Shown one piece after another: positions 33,010-42,082 of a stretch of DNA of 64,000 nucleotides. The DNA comes from Streptomyces caniscabiei. GTDB taxonomy: Bacteria; Actinomycetota; Actinomycetes; Streptomycetales; Streptomycetaceae. Under the pieces are notes generated by a model that ran no database searches, was not told the DNA's origin, and was given only the letters and a program-made list of their open reading frames with translations. Both the position numbers and the translations under genes were made by a program. The DNA lies in the NCBI RefSeq assembly GCF_014930365.1, contig NZ_JABXWI010000007.1, positions 62,001 through 126,000 of the forward strand. The letters are read 5' to 3'. Positions within the stretch are counted from its first letter, which is position 1. Every line of letters starts with the position of its first letter.

Positions 33010-33840
33010 ATGAACCAGGTCGCGGAACTAGGGGGACGGCCCATGCCGGCATCCGTGGGACGCGGGGATCTCACCTCGGGATCCGACCGGCTCGACTCGG
33101 TCGAGATCAAGGTGACGTTCTCGGGTGCGGGCGCGGCCGCCGCGACTTGGGCGCTGGCGCCGGACACCGGGGGAGCCCGGCGCCGCGTCTACTTCTGTGA
33201 GGCCCTCGCCCGCTCCACGGCGCCAGGTCACCTGCCGCTTCTGGATGCGGGGCTGATCCTGCGCCTACGGGCGGGGAGCGGGCGGGGCGGGGCCGCGACG
33301 GCGGAATTGCGGCCCTGTCGCCGGTCCCGGCTCTCGGAACGTTGGCTGCGCTTCCGAGAGCAGGGACCGGATTCCTTCCACCTGACGGGCGCCTGGTCGG
33401 GCGACCGCCGGGTGCTCTCCGCCGCGCTCGTCTCCGACTGCGGGCGTACGGCCGTGGAGGCCGCCGCCACCGGCACCGAGCCGCTGGACCTCGTCTTCTC
33501 CGACCACCAGCGCGCCTTCCTCGCCGACTGCGCCGACATCGACGTCGGCCTCGGCGCGCTCGACGTCCTCGGCCCCGTGGACACGGTCCGCCGGTGCGGG
33601 GTGCGCCTCGACCATCACGAAGTGACCGTGGAGCACTGCACGGTGGGTACCGACCGGTCCCTGGAGTGGCTGGAGGTCTCCGAGCGGGTCGCCCCCGAGG
33701 GGGCGGAGGTCGTCCAGGCCTCCCTGGCCGCGCTCCTGCGGGGGAAGGGGCTCGAACCGGATCTGGGGCGGGGCGTCCGGCTGCGCCGGGTGCTCGAGTC
33801 GCTGGCCGCGGAGAGGGCCGAGCGCGGGCCGGGGGAGTGA
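33010..33840 (+). CDS. Hypothetical protein, possibly CYTH-like
   Basis: This 276-residue protein is read from ATG 33010, with AAGGGAA upstream. The first half reads like a CYTH/triphosphate-tunnel domain: SVEIKVTFSGAG, then RRRVYFCEALA, LPLLDAGLILRLRAG and ATAELRPCRRSRLSE. Later segments RRCGVRLDHHEVTVEHCT and LEWLEVSERV also fit a beta-barrel. The usual N-terminal ExExK motif is only partly kept (EIK), so activity is doubtful. It is divergent from the LAL regulator and convergent with the cold-shock gene. Confidence 0.6.
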   Translation: MNQVAELGGRPMPASVGRGDLTSGSDRLDSVEIKVTFSGAGAAAATWALAPDTGGARRRVYFCEALARSTAPGHLPLLDAGLILRLRAGSGRGGAATAELRPCRRSRLSERWLRFREQGPDSFHLTGAWSGDRRVLSAALVSDCGRTAVEAAATGTEPLDLVFSDHQRAFLADCADIDVGLGALDVLGPVDTVRRCGVRLDHHEVTVEHCTVGTDRSLEWLEVSERVAPEGAEVVQASLAALLRGKGLEPDLGRGVRLRRVLESLAAERAERGPGE

Positions 33841-33914
33841 CTGGGGGAAAGGGGCCGGGGGAGCGGCTCGGGGAGAGGGGCCGGGTCGCTTTCCCCGAAT
33901 GCGGCGGAAAAGGC

Positions 33915-33947
33915 AGGAGCCCCTGCGCCGAAAGGCTAGGGGCTCCT
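33915..33947. terminator. Strong hairpin terminator after the cold-shock gene
   Basis: A perfect 10-bp stem, AGGAGCCCCT and AGGGGCTCCT, has a 13-base loop and is followed on the minus strand by a short T run (CCTTTT). It lies 52 bases after the csp stop and between convergent genes, so it may act in both directions. Confidence 0.8.
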
Positions 33948-33998
33948 TGGGTACTGCTCTCAGACGTCGTCAGAGGGGCATCCCTCGGATCGAACGGT

Positions 33999-34202
33999 TC
34001 AGACGGGGGTGACGTTCTCCGCCTGCGGACCCTTCGGGCCCTGCGTCACGTCGAAGGAGACCTGCTGGTTCTCCTCCAGCGAACGGAAGCCGCTCGCGTT
34101 GATGGCGGAGTAGTGGACGAAGACGTCCGGGCCGCCACCCTCCTGGGCGATGAAGCCAAAGCCCTTTTCGGCGTTGAACCACTTCACGGTTCCGGTAGCC
34201 AT
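33999..34202 (-). CDS. Cold-shock protein (CspA family)
   Basis: This 67-residue protein starts at ATG 34202, with a strong AAGGAGGG ribosome site. It carries both RNA-binding motifs: KWFNAEKGFGFI (RNP1) and VFVHYSAI (RNP2). It ends with GPKGPQAENVTPV as in Streptomyces Csp proteins. It is a single-domain RNA chaperone. It has a leader of about 150 bases and a strong terminator, so it forms a monocistronic unit. Confidence 0.96.
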   Translation of the reverse strand: MATGTVKWFNAEKGFGFIAQEGGGPDVFVHYSAINASGFRSLEENQQVSFDVTQGPKGPQAENVTPV

Positions 34203-34361
34203 AAGCCCTCCTTGGGCCCAAAGGGTTGCCCTGCTCCAGAACCCTGCAAGTGTGAAAACAAGATGCCGCACAACTGCATACGTCTGAAAACGACGAGAGC
34301 CCGCGGTCACATGCTCCGCAGGCTCTGTACTGCAAGGGAAACCAAACTGCAACTTGCGGCG

Positions 34362-34389
34362 AGCCTAGCACGCAGGCAGGGGAATGCAA
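34362..34389 (-). promoter_or_regulatory. Probable promoter of the cold-shock gene
   Basis: Read on the minus strand, TTGCAT (34384-34389) is followed after 16 bases by TAGGCT (34362-34367), a good housekeeping sigma pair. It would give a 5' leader of about 150 bases. Long leaders are common for cold-shock mRNAs, but no conserved cold-box is recognised. Confidence 0.5.
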
Positions 34390-34581
34390 TAGAGGGCTAG
34401 ATCACGTCACCCGGATGTTTGAACCGCTCGGGTCTCGGTTTGACTGACCGCCTCTACTTCCCCATCCGTCCCACCGGCGACACGCCGTCGAGGGTGTTGA
34501 CACAGGGTGTACGTCCGGTTTCGGGAGCGCCTCCCGGCCCCCGGGGCCCGCACCGTACCCCATGAGGGCTAGCCTCGCGAT

Positions 34582-35427
34582 GTGGACAATCCTCGCAACC
34601 GGCCGCGCGTCGGCCACATCCAGTTCCTGAACTGCCTGCCCCTGTACTGGGGGCTCGCGAGAACGGGCACGCTCCTCGACTTCGAGCTCACCAAGGACAC
34701 CCCCGAGAAGCTCAGCGAGCAGCTGGTGCGCGGGGACCTCGACATCGGGCCCATCACCCTCGTCGAGTTCCTGCGCAACGCGGACGACCTGGTCGCCTTC
34801 CCCGACATCGCCGTCGGCTGCGACGGCCCGGTGATGTCGTGCGTGATCGTCTCCCAGGTGCCGCTCGAACGCCTGGACGGCGCACGCGTCGCCCTGGGTT
34901 CCACCTCGCGCACCTCCGTACGCCTCGCGCAGCTGCTGCTGGCGGAGAGCGTCGGCGTACAGCCGTCGTACTACACCTGCCCGCCCGACCTCTCGCTGAT
35001 GATGCAGGAGGCGGAGGCGGCCGTGCTCATCGGTGACGCGGCGCTGCGCGCGAACCTGCTGGACGGGCCGAACTTCGGCCTGGAGGTGCACGACCTGGGC
35101 GCCATGTGGAAGGAGTGGACGGGGCTGCCGTTCGTCTTCGCGGTGTGGGCGGCGCGGCGGGAGTACCTGGAACGGGAGCCCGAGGTCACCCGCAAGGTGC
35201 ACGAGGCGTTCCTCGCCTCCCGCGACCTGTCGCTGACCGAGGTGGACAAGGTCGCCGAGCAGGCCGCCCGCTGGGAGGCCTTCGACGAGCGGGTCCTGGA
35301 GCGGTACTTCACGACCCTCGACTTCCGCTTCGGCGGGCCCCAGCTGACGGCGGTCGCCGAGTTCGCGCGGCGGGTCGGCCCGACCACCGGATTTCCGGCG
35401 GACGTGAAGGTCGACCTGCTTTCCTGA
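34582..35427 (+). CDS. mqnA: Chorismate dehydratase MqnA
   Basis: This 281-residue protein starts at GTG 34582. MqnA has a periplasmic-binding-protein fold; visible marks are GHIQFLNCLPLYWGL, LVRGDLDIGPITLVEFLRN and ALGSTSRTSVRLAQLLL. It removes water from chorismate to give 3-enolpyruvyl benzoate, the first step of the futalosine route. TAGCCT lies six bases before the GTG, pointing to a leaderless mRNA. It stands apart from mqnE and mqnC here, with the cold-shock gene and the kinase on either side. Confidence 0.94.
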   Translation: MDNPRNRPRVGHIQFLNCLPLYWGLARTGTLLDFELTKDTPEKLSEQLVRGDLDIGPITLVEFLRNADDLVAFPDIAVGCDGPVMSCVIVSQVPLERLDGARVALGSTSRTSVRLAQLLLAESVGVQPSYYTCPPDLSLMMQEAEAAVLIGDAALRANLLDGPNFGLEVHDLGAMWKEWTGLPFVFAVWAARREYLEREPEVTRKVHEAFLASRDLSLTEVDKVAEQAARWEAFDERVLERYFTTLDFRFGGPQLTAVAEFARRVGPTTGFPADVKVDLLS

Positions 35428-35577
35428 TTGCTTTCCCGCGAAATCCCGGTGAACTTCGTGGAATTCCGGTTGACGAATTCGACGTTCTGTGGGATTGACT
35501 GCGGGAGGGATCGCCGACGCCCGCATTTCCCCTCGCGCGTGCGGCACTACGCTTCGGGGACGGGGGAGGTGTCGTCC

Positions 35578-37323
35578 ATGCAACCGCTCGATGTCGGCGA
35601 ACCCACGGCCGTGGGGCCCTACCGGCTGCTCGGCCGGCTCGGGTCGGGCGGCATGGGCCGCGTCTACCTGGGACGCAGCGCGGGCGGCCGTACGGTCGCC
35701 GTCAAGGTGGTGCACCCGCACTTCGCCCTCGACGAGGAGTTCCGCGCCCGCTTCCGGAGAGAGGTCGACGCCGCCCGTCGCGTGGGCGGTTCCTGGACCG
35801 CGCCCGTCCTGGACGCCGACCCGGAGGCCTCGGTCCCCTGGGTGGCGACGGGGTACGCGGCCGGTCCCTCCCTGGCGGCGGCGGTGGCGGACGGCGGCCC
35901 GCTGCCTCCCCACTCCGTGCGGGTCCTCGGCGCGGGCCTGGCGGAAGCGCTGTCGGCGGTGCACGCGCTGGACCTGGTCCACCGGGACGTGAAGCCGTCG
36001 AACGTCCTGCTCACGGTCGACGGCCCCCTCCTCATCGACTTCGGCATCGCCCGCGCCACGGACGGCACCGCGTCCCTGACCTCGACGGGCGTCTCGATCG
36101 GCTCCCCCGGCTACATGTCCCCCGAACAGATCCTCGGCAAGGGCATCACCGGCGCGGCGGACGTCTTCTCCCTGGGCGCGGTCCTCGCGTACGCGGCGAC
36201 CGGCCGGTCCCCGTTCCCCGGGGACTCCTCCGCCGCCCTTCTCTACAAGGTCGTCCACGAGGAGCCCCGGCTCGACGGTCTGGAGGGCGAACTGCGCGCC
36301 CTGGTGGAGCGGTGCCTGGCCAAGGAACCGGACGCCCGCCCGGCCCCCGACGAGATCGCCCGCACCCTGGCCCCGCAGGGCACGGCCCGTCTGGTGGCGG
36401 CGGGCTGGCTGCCGGGTCCCCTGGTGGAACAGGTCGGCCGCAGCGCGGTGCAGTTGCTGAACCTGGAGGCGGCGGAGCAGGTCCCGTCCGGCCCGGTGGG
36501 GTTCAGCAGTCCCTCGGTGGGCGTCGAGCCGCCCGTCCCCGCGGCTCCCTCCGGCGAGTCGAGGGCCGAAGTCCCGGCCGCGAGCGGGGTCTTCGGCCCG
36601 CCTCCGGTGATGTCGCCGCACACCCCACCGCCGCACTCACCGCCGCAGGGGACACCGCCTCCGGTGACCCATGTGCCGGGGCAGCGGGCCGACTCCGCGT
36701 CGGCGGACACCGCCCCACCGCCGGGCAAGCTGTCGCTGAGCGTGGCGGCGGCGTCCACGCCCACCGAGAACGGCCGGGGCCGACGGGTGAGTTGCTCGGT
36801 GGCCCTGGCGGTCGCGGGCGCGTTCGCGACGGTCGGCCTGGGTGTCGTGTTCGGACTGGGCATGCTGAACGGCGACGACAAGGGCGGCGAGGCGGCGGGC
36901 AAGGCCCCGTCGGCGAGCAGCGCCCCGACCGACGGCGGCCAGGACTCGGAACCGCACGACGGGGCGGGCGACCTGCCCGCGAAGTACCTCGGCACCTGGG
37001 AGGGCGACGGCTACGCCCTCGGCGGCAACCTCCCCGCCGGCACCTTCACCGTCACCCTCGAAAAGGGGGCCGTGGGCGACCGGTTGGGCACGTTCCGCTC
37101 CGTGGACCTGCTGGGCGGGGCCTGCGACGACACGTTCGTCCTCAAGGAGGTCGCCGAGGACCACATCCTCGTCACCAGCATCGCCGACACGAAGAACAAC
37201 CCCAAGACCTGCACCGGCAACACCCACGAGGTCACGCTGACCCCCGTCGGCGACGAACTCCAGTACACCTCGAACAACGCGGACGCGGGCGACCCGACGG
37301 CCCGCCTGGCGAAGGTGAAGTAA
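35578..37323 (+). CDS. Membrane-anchored serine/threonine protein kinase
   Basis: This 581-residue protein starts at ATG 35578, after GGAGG. The PknB-type kinase domain spans about residues 14-265, with GRLGSGGMGRVYLG, catalytic Lys43 in VAVKVV, HRDVKPSN at 135-142 and DFG at 154-156. A long Pro/Ala linker follows, then one transmembrane helix (VALAVAGAFATVGLGVVFGL, near residue 410). The extracellular domain of about 150 residues starts LPAKYLGTWEGDGYALGGNL and resembles a small beta-rich sensor. There are no PASTA repeats. The substrate and signal are unknown. Confidence 0.93.
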   Translation: MQPLDVGEPTAVGPYRLLGRLGSGGMGRVYLGRSAGGRTVAVKVVHPHFALDEEFRARFRREVDAARRVGGSWTAPVLDADPEASVPWVATGYAAGPSLAAAVADGGPLPPHSVRVLGAGLAEALSAVHALDLVHRDVKPSNVLLTVDGPLLIDFGIARATDGTASLTSTGVSIGSPGYMSPEQILGKGITGAADVFSLGAVLAYAATGRSPFPGDSSAALLYKVVHEEPRLDGLEGELRALVERCLAKEPDARPAPDEIARTLAPQGTARLVAAGWLPGPLVEQVGRSAVQLLNLEAAEQVPSGPVGFSSPSVGVEPPVPAAPSGESRAEVPAASGVFGPPPVMSPHTPPPHSPPQGTPPPVTHVPGQRADSASADTAPPPGKLSLSVAAASTPTENGRGRRVSCSVALAVAGAFATVGLGVVFGLGMLNGDDKGGEAAGKAPSASSAPTDGGQDSEPHDGAGDLPAKYLGTWEGDGYALGGNLPAGTFTVTLEKGAVGDRLGTFRSVDLLGGACDDTFVLKEVAEDHILVTSIADTKNNPKTCTGNTHEVTLTPVGDELQYTSNNADAGDPTARLAKVK

Positions 37324-37362
37324 GGGGGCCGGTTGTGCGGGTGCGTTGCCGGGTGCGGGCCC

Positions 37363-37553
37363 GGTGGGGCTTCTCGCGCAGTTCCCCGCGCCCCTGAAAA
37401 GCAGGGGCTGCGCCCCGTGCTTTTCGCCCCGAAAGGGCCGCAGGCCTCTTTCAGGGGCGCGGGGAACTGCGCGACCAGCCCCCACCGAAGGGACACTTGG
37501 GGGTCGAAGGGGCGCAGCCCCTGGGATGGGACGGGTAGGGGCGGCGGGGGCGA
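37363..37553. repeat. Intergenic hairpin repeat, copy D, with conserved tail
   Basis: The arms at 37363-37398 and 37449-37485 pair as in the other copies. The tail to about 37553 (GGGGCGCAGCCCCTGG, then GATGGGACGGGTAGGGGCGG) is nearly identical to that of copy B. It lies after the kinase stop. Confidence 0.85.
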
Positions 37554-37585
37554 GAGAACGCACCCCCACCCCCTAGGCTGCCCCC

Positions 37586-38347
37586 GTGGCTCTGGACCCC
37601 TGGCTGATCGCACCGACCGTGGCCGCCGCGCTCTGGGGCGCAGCCACCGGCACCCTCCTCCCCCGCCCCGCCTACCGCTTCACGGTCGACGAGGACCACC
37701 CCTGGCACCGCACATGCCCCGCCGGCCACCCCCTCACCGGCCCGGCGAACGGCTGGCTGGGCCCCGCCCGCTGCACCGCACGCTCCCCCGAGGCCGCCTG
37801 CACCTACGGCCCCAGCACCCCCACCGTCGCCGCCGCCACCGCCCTGATCTGCGTCAGCCTCGCCCTGACCACCGGCAGCCGCCCGGAACTCGCCGTCTGG
37901 CTCCTCCTCGCCCCCCTCGGCGTGCTCCTCACCCTCGTCGACCTCGGCGCCCAGCGCCTCCCGGACCCCCTGACCTTCTCCTTCGCGGGCCTGGCCCTCG
38001 TACTCCTGGGCGCGGTCGCGTTCGTACCCGAGCACGCCGGACAGTGGCGCACGGCGCTGTACGGCGCCCTGGCCCTCGGCGGCCTGTACTTCCTCTTCTT
38101 CCTCGTCCGTCCCATGGCCCTCGGCTTCGGCGACGTGAAACTCGCCCTCGGCCTCGGCGCCGTCCTCGGCTGGTACGGCTGGGGCGCGCTGTACCTCGGC
38201 ACCTTCGCCGGCGCCCTCATCGGCAGCGTGTACACCGTGGTGACACTGGCCAGGGGCCGCGCCGTCCGCCGGCAACTGGTGGCCCTGGGCCCGTTCATGA
38301 TCGCGGGAGCGTACGTCGGCCTCCTGCTGGAGGCGTACGCGGCGTGA
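37586..38347 (+). CDS. Prepilin peptidase, A24 family
   Basis: This 253-residue membrane protein starts at GTG 37586. The catalytic Asp residues are in LVDLGAQRLPDPLTF and in GFGDVKLALGLG (GxGD motif). About seven helices are visible. The N-terminal methyltransferase half of Gram-negative PilD is lacking, and an extra Cys-containing loop (RTCPAGHPL, ARCTARSPEAAC) is present. It would process prepilin-like leader peptides, as in actinobacterial Tad/Flp systems; no pilin gene is nearby. TAGGCT is six bases before the start. Confidence 0.9.
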   Translation: MALDPWLIAPTVAAALWGAATGTLLPRPAYRFTVDEDHPWHRTCPAGHPLTGPANGWLGPARCTARSPEAACTYGPSTPTVAAATALICVSLALTTGSRPELAVWLLLAPLGVLLTLVDLGAQRLPDPLTFSFAGLALVLLGAVAFVPEHAGQWRTALYGALALGGLYFLFFLVRPMALGFGDVKLALGLGAVLGWYGWGALYLGTFAGALIGSVYTVVTLARGRAVRRQLVALGPFMIAGAYVGLLLEAYAA

Positions 38348-38459
38348 GGCGGCCCGCCCTGCGGAGTTGTCCACAGGCAGACGGCCTGACGTCGGCCGGT
38401 CCGGGCCCCTGGCGTAGGCTGGCCCGGTCAGTTCAACCCTTACGAAAGGGACGCCCCCG

Positions 38460-39659
38460 GTGACCGAGAAGGCCGATCTCCAGTCCGTTCTCGACCGTGC
38501 CGCCGAGGGCGGGAGGATCACGCCGGAGGAGGCGCTCGACCTCTATCGCGACGCCCCGCTGCACGCCCTCGGCGCCGCCGCCGACGCCGTGCGCAAGCGC
38601 CGGTACGCGGGCACGGAGCACATCGCGACGTACATCATCGAGCGGAACATCAACTACACGAACGTGTGCGTCACGGCGTGCAAGTTCTGCGCGTTCTACG
38701 CCCCGCCGACGGCCAAGGACAAGGGCTGGACGCGCGATCTCGACGACATCCTGCGCCGCTGCGCGGAGACCGTCGAGCTGGGCGGTACGCAGATCATGTT
38801 CCAGGGCGGGCACCACCCGGACTACGGCGTGGAGTACTACGAGAAGCACTTCGCCGCGATCAAGAAGGCCTTCCCTCAGCTGGTCATCCACTCCCTCGGC
38901 GCGTCCGAGGTGGAGCACATGGCCCGGATCTCCAAGGTGAGCGTCGAGGAGGCCATCCAGCGCATCCACGCCGCCGGACTCGACTCCTTCGCCGGAGCCG
39001 GAGCCGAGCTGCTCCCGGCCCGTCCCCGCAAGGCCATCGCGCCGCTCAAGGAGTCCGGCGAGCGCTGGCTGGAGATCATGGAGACCGCGCACAACCTGGG
39101 CGTGGAGTCCACGTCCACGATGCTCATGGGCACCGGCGAGACCAACGCCGAGCGCATCGAGCACCTGCGGATGATCCGCGACGTACAGGACCGGACGGGC
39201 GGCTTCCGGGCCTTCATCCCGTATCTCTACCAGCCGATGAACAACCACCTGAAGGGCCGCACCCAGGCCACGATCTTCGAGTACCTGCGGATGATCGCGA
39301 TCTCCCGGCTCTTCATGGACAACATCGCCCACATCCAGGGCTCCTGGCTCACCACCGGCCAGGACGCGGGCCAGCTCACCCTGCACTACGGCGCGGACGA
39401 CCTCGGCTCGATCATGCTGGAGGAGAACGTCGTCTCGGCGGCCGGCGCCAAGCACCGCTCCAACCTCCAGGAAATGATCGACATGATCCGTACGGCGGGG
39501 CGGGTCCCGGCCCAGCGAGCCACGACGTACGAGCACCTGGTGGTCCACGACGACCCGGCGAACGACCCCGTCGACAAGCGCGTCATGTCGCACATCTCGT
39601 CCACGGCCATCGAGGGCGGCACGGCCCACCCCGAACTGAAGCTGCTGAACGCCAACTAG
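38460..39659 (+). CDS. mqnC: Dehypoxanthine futalosine cyclase MqnC (radical SAM)
   Basis: This 399-residue protein starts at GTG 38460. The radical-SAM cluster motif is NVCVTACKFCAFYAPP. Other family segments are LGGTQIMFQGGHHPDYGVEY, FAGAGAELLPARPRKAI and FIPYLYQPMNNHLKG. It cyclises dehypoxanthine futalosine, the step before MqnD. TAGGCT about 40 bases upstream and AAAGGG give a normal leader here, unlike the leaderless mqnA. It is followed seven bases later by the imidazolonepropionase-like gene. Confidence 0.95.
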   Translation: MTEKADLQSVLDRAAEGGRITPEEALDLYRDAPLHALGAAADAVRKRRYAGTEHIATYIIERNINYTNVCVTACKFCAFYAPPTAKDKGWTRDLDDILRRCAETVELGGTQIMFQGGHHPDYGVEYYEKHFAAIKKAFPQLVIHSLGASEVEHMARISKVSVEEAIQRIHAAGLDSFAGAGAELLPARPRKAIAPLKESGERWLEIMETAHNLGVESTSTMLMGTGETNAERIEHLRMIRDVQDRTGGFRAFIPYLYQPMNNHLKGRTQATIFEYLRMIAISRLFMDNIAHIQGSWLTTGQDAGQLTLHYGADDLGSIMLEENVVSAAGAKHRSNLQEMIDMIRTAGRVPAQRATTYEHLVVHDDPANDPVDKRVMSHISSTAIEGGTAHPELKLLNAN

Positions 39660-39666
39660 GGCCCCC

Positions 39667-40119
39667 GTGCTGACCATTCACGCCGCCGACGAGGTACGGC
39701 GCACCTGGGACGACCCGGAGCCGATCAAGGGCGGCGCCGTCGTGGTGGACGGCACCCGGGTCGTGGGCATGGGCACGCTGGCCGAGGTCCAGGAGCGATT
39801 CCACGGGGCCCGGGTGCGTCACTGGCCCGGCGTCCTCGGGCCCGGCCGGGTGCACAAGGGCCCCCTCCCGGAGGCCCCCTCCCCACGCGAACGCGTCCAC
39901 GCGGTGCTGAAGGCGGGCGGCGTCGCGGTTCTGGAACAGCACGCGCACACCCCGGAACTGCGTGCGGCCGCCGAGCGCAACCATGTGGCGGTACTGCCAT
40001 CGCCGAGCCCCCCGACGATCGTCGAGCTGGGCCGGGCAGACCTGGCGGTCTTCGACGAGGCCGGGGACATCTGTCTGGCCACGGTGTGCGCCGGGCGCCT
40101 GATCCACCGCCGGCGATAA
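39667..40119 (+). CDS. Imidazolonepropionase-like domain protein
   Basis: This 150-residue protein starts at GTG 39667, seven bases after mqnC, so it is probably cotranscribed with it. It resembles the N-terminal and C-terminal edge strands of amidohydrolases (LTIHAADEVRRTWDDPEPIK, GGAVVVDGTRVVGMGTL, then ADLAVFDEAGDICLATVCAG) with the metal-binding barrel missing. Such short proteins follow mqnC in many Streptomyces. The metal-binding motif of active enzymes is absent, so catalysis is unlikely. Its role beside menaquinone genes is unknown. Confidence 0.78.
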   Translation: MLTIHAADEVRRTWDDPEPIKGGAVVVDGTRVVGMGTLAEVQERFHGARVRHWPGVLGPGRVHKGPLPEAPSPRERVHAVLKAGGVAVLEQHAHTPELRAAAERNHVAVLPSPSPPTIVELGRADLAVFDEAGDICLATVCAGRLIHRRR

Positions 40120-40172
40120 AGGGGCGCGGGGCTGTATCGACGTGCGGCTCCGCCGCGCGGGCGCGATCAACC
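40119..40172. repeat. Short copy of a dispersed Streptomyces intergenic repeat
   Basis: The stretch starts GGGGCGCGGGGCTGTATCGA, then has GTGCGGCTCCGCCGC, capable of a small hairpin. It resembles the GGGGCGCGGGG edge of the four larger repeats but lacks their second arm. It fills the gap between two convergent genes. Confidence 0.4.
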
Positions 40173-40213
40173 ACGAACGACCGGCACTCCGCATACGGCA
40201 GAAGCCCCCGAGC

Positions 40214-41257
40214 TCATCCCGAGAACGCCTCCCCGAACGCCCCGTCCTCCTGCTCCACCCCACTGCAGTCGACCAGCTCGTCACTCGCCCCGTCTCCACA
40301 CTCCCGATCCCGGAACGTCGCCCACATCGACACCCACGCCACCCCCTTCTCCTCCGCGAACTCCCGCACCTGAGCCGCGTCCTCCAGCGTGAACGTCTCG
40401 TTGTCGACGTCGTTGACCCCCAGCATCGAGGTCATCGCCAGCGCCCCCCACGCCGTCGACCCGCTCGTGCCGAAGACGTCCATCAGCTGCCCGTGCGTCG
40501 CCTCGGCCGCCCGCTCCGCGTAGTCGCCCATGTCACCGTCGTACGAACTGGCGTAGTTCATGGTCATGATGTTGACCGTGGTGACGAGGACGGCGTGGTC
40601 GTTGGCCGAGTCGAGCAGGGCCACCCCGTCGTCGTCGAGGCCGGACGGCATGACGGGGAGGGTGAAGGAGACGGAGAGGTCGGGGCGGTCCTTCTGGAGG
40701 AGCGCGATCGCCTCGGAGCGCAGGCCGACGGAGTCGGAGTCCTTGAGCGCGTCGCCCTCGACGTCGAAGTCCGCCTCGGTCGAGCCGGCCGCGTCGAGCG
40801 CCGCGCCGTACGCCTCGGCGAGCTCGTCCGCGCTGTCGCAGGCCTCGGCCAGCTCCGTCCCCGAGGCGCCGCCGAACGAGACCCGCACCGACGCCCCCGT
40901 GCCGGTGAGCGCCGCGACACGGGACCTCACCGCCGTGTCGTCGATCGCCTCCGTGCCGTTCCACGTGGGCGTGCACGCGTCACCGTCGGCGATCACGAAC
41001 GCCAGGTGGTACGTGGTGGCCGACCCGGCGTCGTCGAGGCCGGAGGCCTCGGTGGCGTTCACGTACGGCGCGTAGGTCGTGGAGGTCGTGACCGGGGACG
41101 CGGACGCCGGCGCGGTCGGGGGAGCGGGGGACGCCGTGGGCGTCGCGGCGGCCCCCGTCGGGGACCCGTCGGTGTCCGTGGTGCAGCCCGCGCAGGCCAG
41201 GACCACCAGACACAGCAGACCGACGGCCGGTTTCAGGCAATTGCTCACGGTGCTCAT
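40214..41257 (-). CDS. Secreted GH18 chitinase-like protein
   Basis: This 347-residue protein is read from ATG 41257. The N-terminal signal (VGLLCLVVLACAGCTTDTD) may be a weak lipobox. A Thr/Ala/Pro linker follows. The barrel shows YHLAFVIADGDACTPTWNG, VRVSFGGASGTELAEAC and ADFDVEG, the DxDxE catalytic motif of GH18, then VNIMTMNYASSYDGDMG and a Trp-containing end. It matches Streptomyces chitinases that lack a carbohydrate-binding module. Chitin or a related glycan is the expected substrate. Confidence 0.86.
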   Translation of the reverse strand: MSTVSNCLKPAVGLLCLVVLACAGCTTDTDGSPTGAAATPTASPAPPTAPASASPVTTSTTYAPYVNATEASGLDDAGSATTYHLAFVIADGDACTPTWNGTEAIDDTAVRSRVAALTGTGASVRVSFGGASGTELAEACDSADELAEAYGAALDAAGSTEADFDVEGDALKDSDSVGLRSEAIALLQKDRPDLSVSFTLPVMPSGLDDDGVALLDSANDHAVLVTTVNIMTMNYASSYDGDMGDYAERAAEATHGQLMDVFGTSGSTAWGALAMTSMLGVNDVDNETFTLEDAAQVREFAEEKGVAWVSMWATFRDRECGDGASDELVDCSGVEQEDGAFGEAFSG

Positions 41258-41383
41258 GACGGCAATGAAGCACAGGCGCCTGTACCGCAGGGGTGTTTCC
41301 CGATGAAGAGCGAGGCCGCCGCCGTGACGCGCTACGGGCCGGGCGCCGCACCCGCGTCCGGCCCGTACTGCCACAATGGGCCC

Positions 41384-42082
41384 GTGACCCGCGCATCCCT
41401 GGACAAGCAGCCGCACGAAGTCGCCTCGATGTTCGACCGAGTGGCGAAACGGTACGACCTGACCAACGACGTGCTGTCCCTCGGACAGGACCGGCGCTGG
41501 CGCAAGGAGGTCGCGCGCGCCGTCGACGCCCGCCCCGCGCAGAAGATCCTCGACCTCGCCGCCGGTACGGGCACCTCCTCGCTGCCCTTCGCGCAGACCG
41601 GCGCGTACGTCGTGCCGTGCGACTTCTCCCTCGGCATGCTCCAGGTCGGCAAGGAGCGCCTGTCCTGGCTGCCGTTCACGGCGGGCGACGCCACGAGGCT
41701 GCCGTTCAAGGACGACACCTTCGACGCGGTGACCATCTCCTTCGGCCTGCGCAACGTGCAGGACACCGACACCGCGCTGCGCGAGCTGTACCGGGTGACC
41801 AAGCCCGGCGGCCGCGTCGTGATCTGCGAGTTCTCCCACCCGACCTGGACGCCGTTCCGGACGGTGTACACCGAGTACCTGATGCGCGCGCTGCCGCCGG
41901 TGGCGCGCGCGGTGTCGTCCAACCCCGACGCGTACGTCTATCTCGCCGAGTCCATCCGCGCCTGGCCCGACCAGGCGGGCCTCGCCGAGCGCCTCCGGAA
42001 GGCCGAGTGGGAGAAGGTCGCCTGGCGGAACCTCTCGGGCGGGATCGTCGCGCTGCACCGCGGCTTCAAGGCCCCCGCGTAG
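41384..42082 (+). CDS. ubiE: Demethylmenaquinone methyltransferase (UbiE/MenG)
   Basis: This 232-residue protein starts at GTG 41384. The SAM-binding motif I is ILDLAAGTGTSSLPFA. Family segments are MFDRVAKRYDLTNDVLSLGQ at the start, FDAVTISFGLRNVQDTDTAL and GGRVVICEFSHPTW. It methylates demethylmenaquinone, the last step of menaquinone synthesis. The mRNA is likely leaderless, with CACAAT six bases before the start. It is divergent from the chitinase gene. Confidence 0.94.
   Translation: MTRASLDKQPHEVASMFDRVAKRYDLTNDVLSLGQDRRWRKEVARAVDARPAQKILDLAAGTGTSSLPFAQTGAYVVPCDFSLGMLQVGKERLSWLPFTAGDATRLPFKDDTFDAVTISFGLRNVQDTDTALRELYRVTKPGGRVVICEFSHPTWTPFRTVYTEYLMRALPPVARAVSSNPDAYVYLAESIRAWPDQAGLAERLRKAEWEKVAWRNLSGGIVALHRGFKAPA

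Noticed and set aside
40214..41257. Lipoprotein signal on the chitinase-like protein
   Set aside because: The candidate LACAGC box has Cys rather than a normal residue at -3, so lipid attachment is not claimed firmly.
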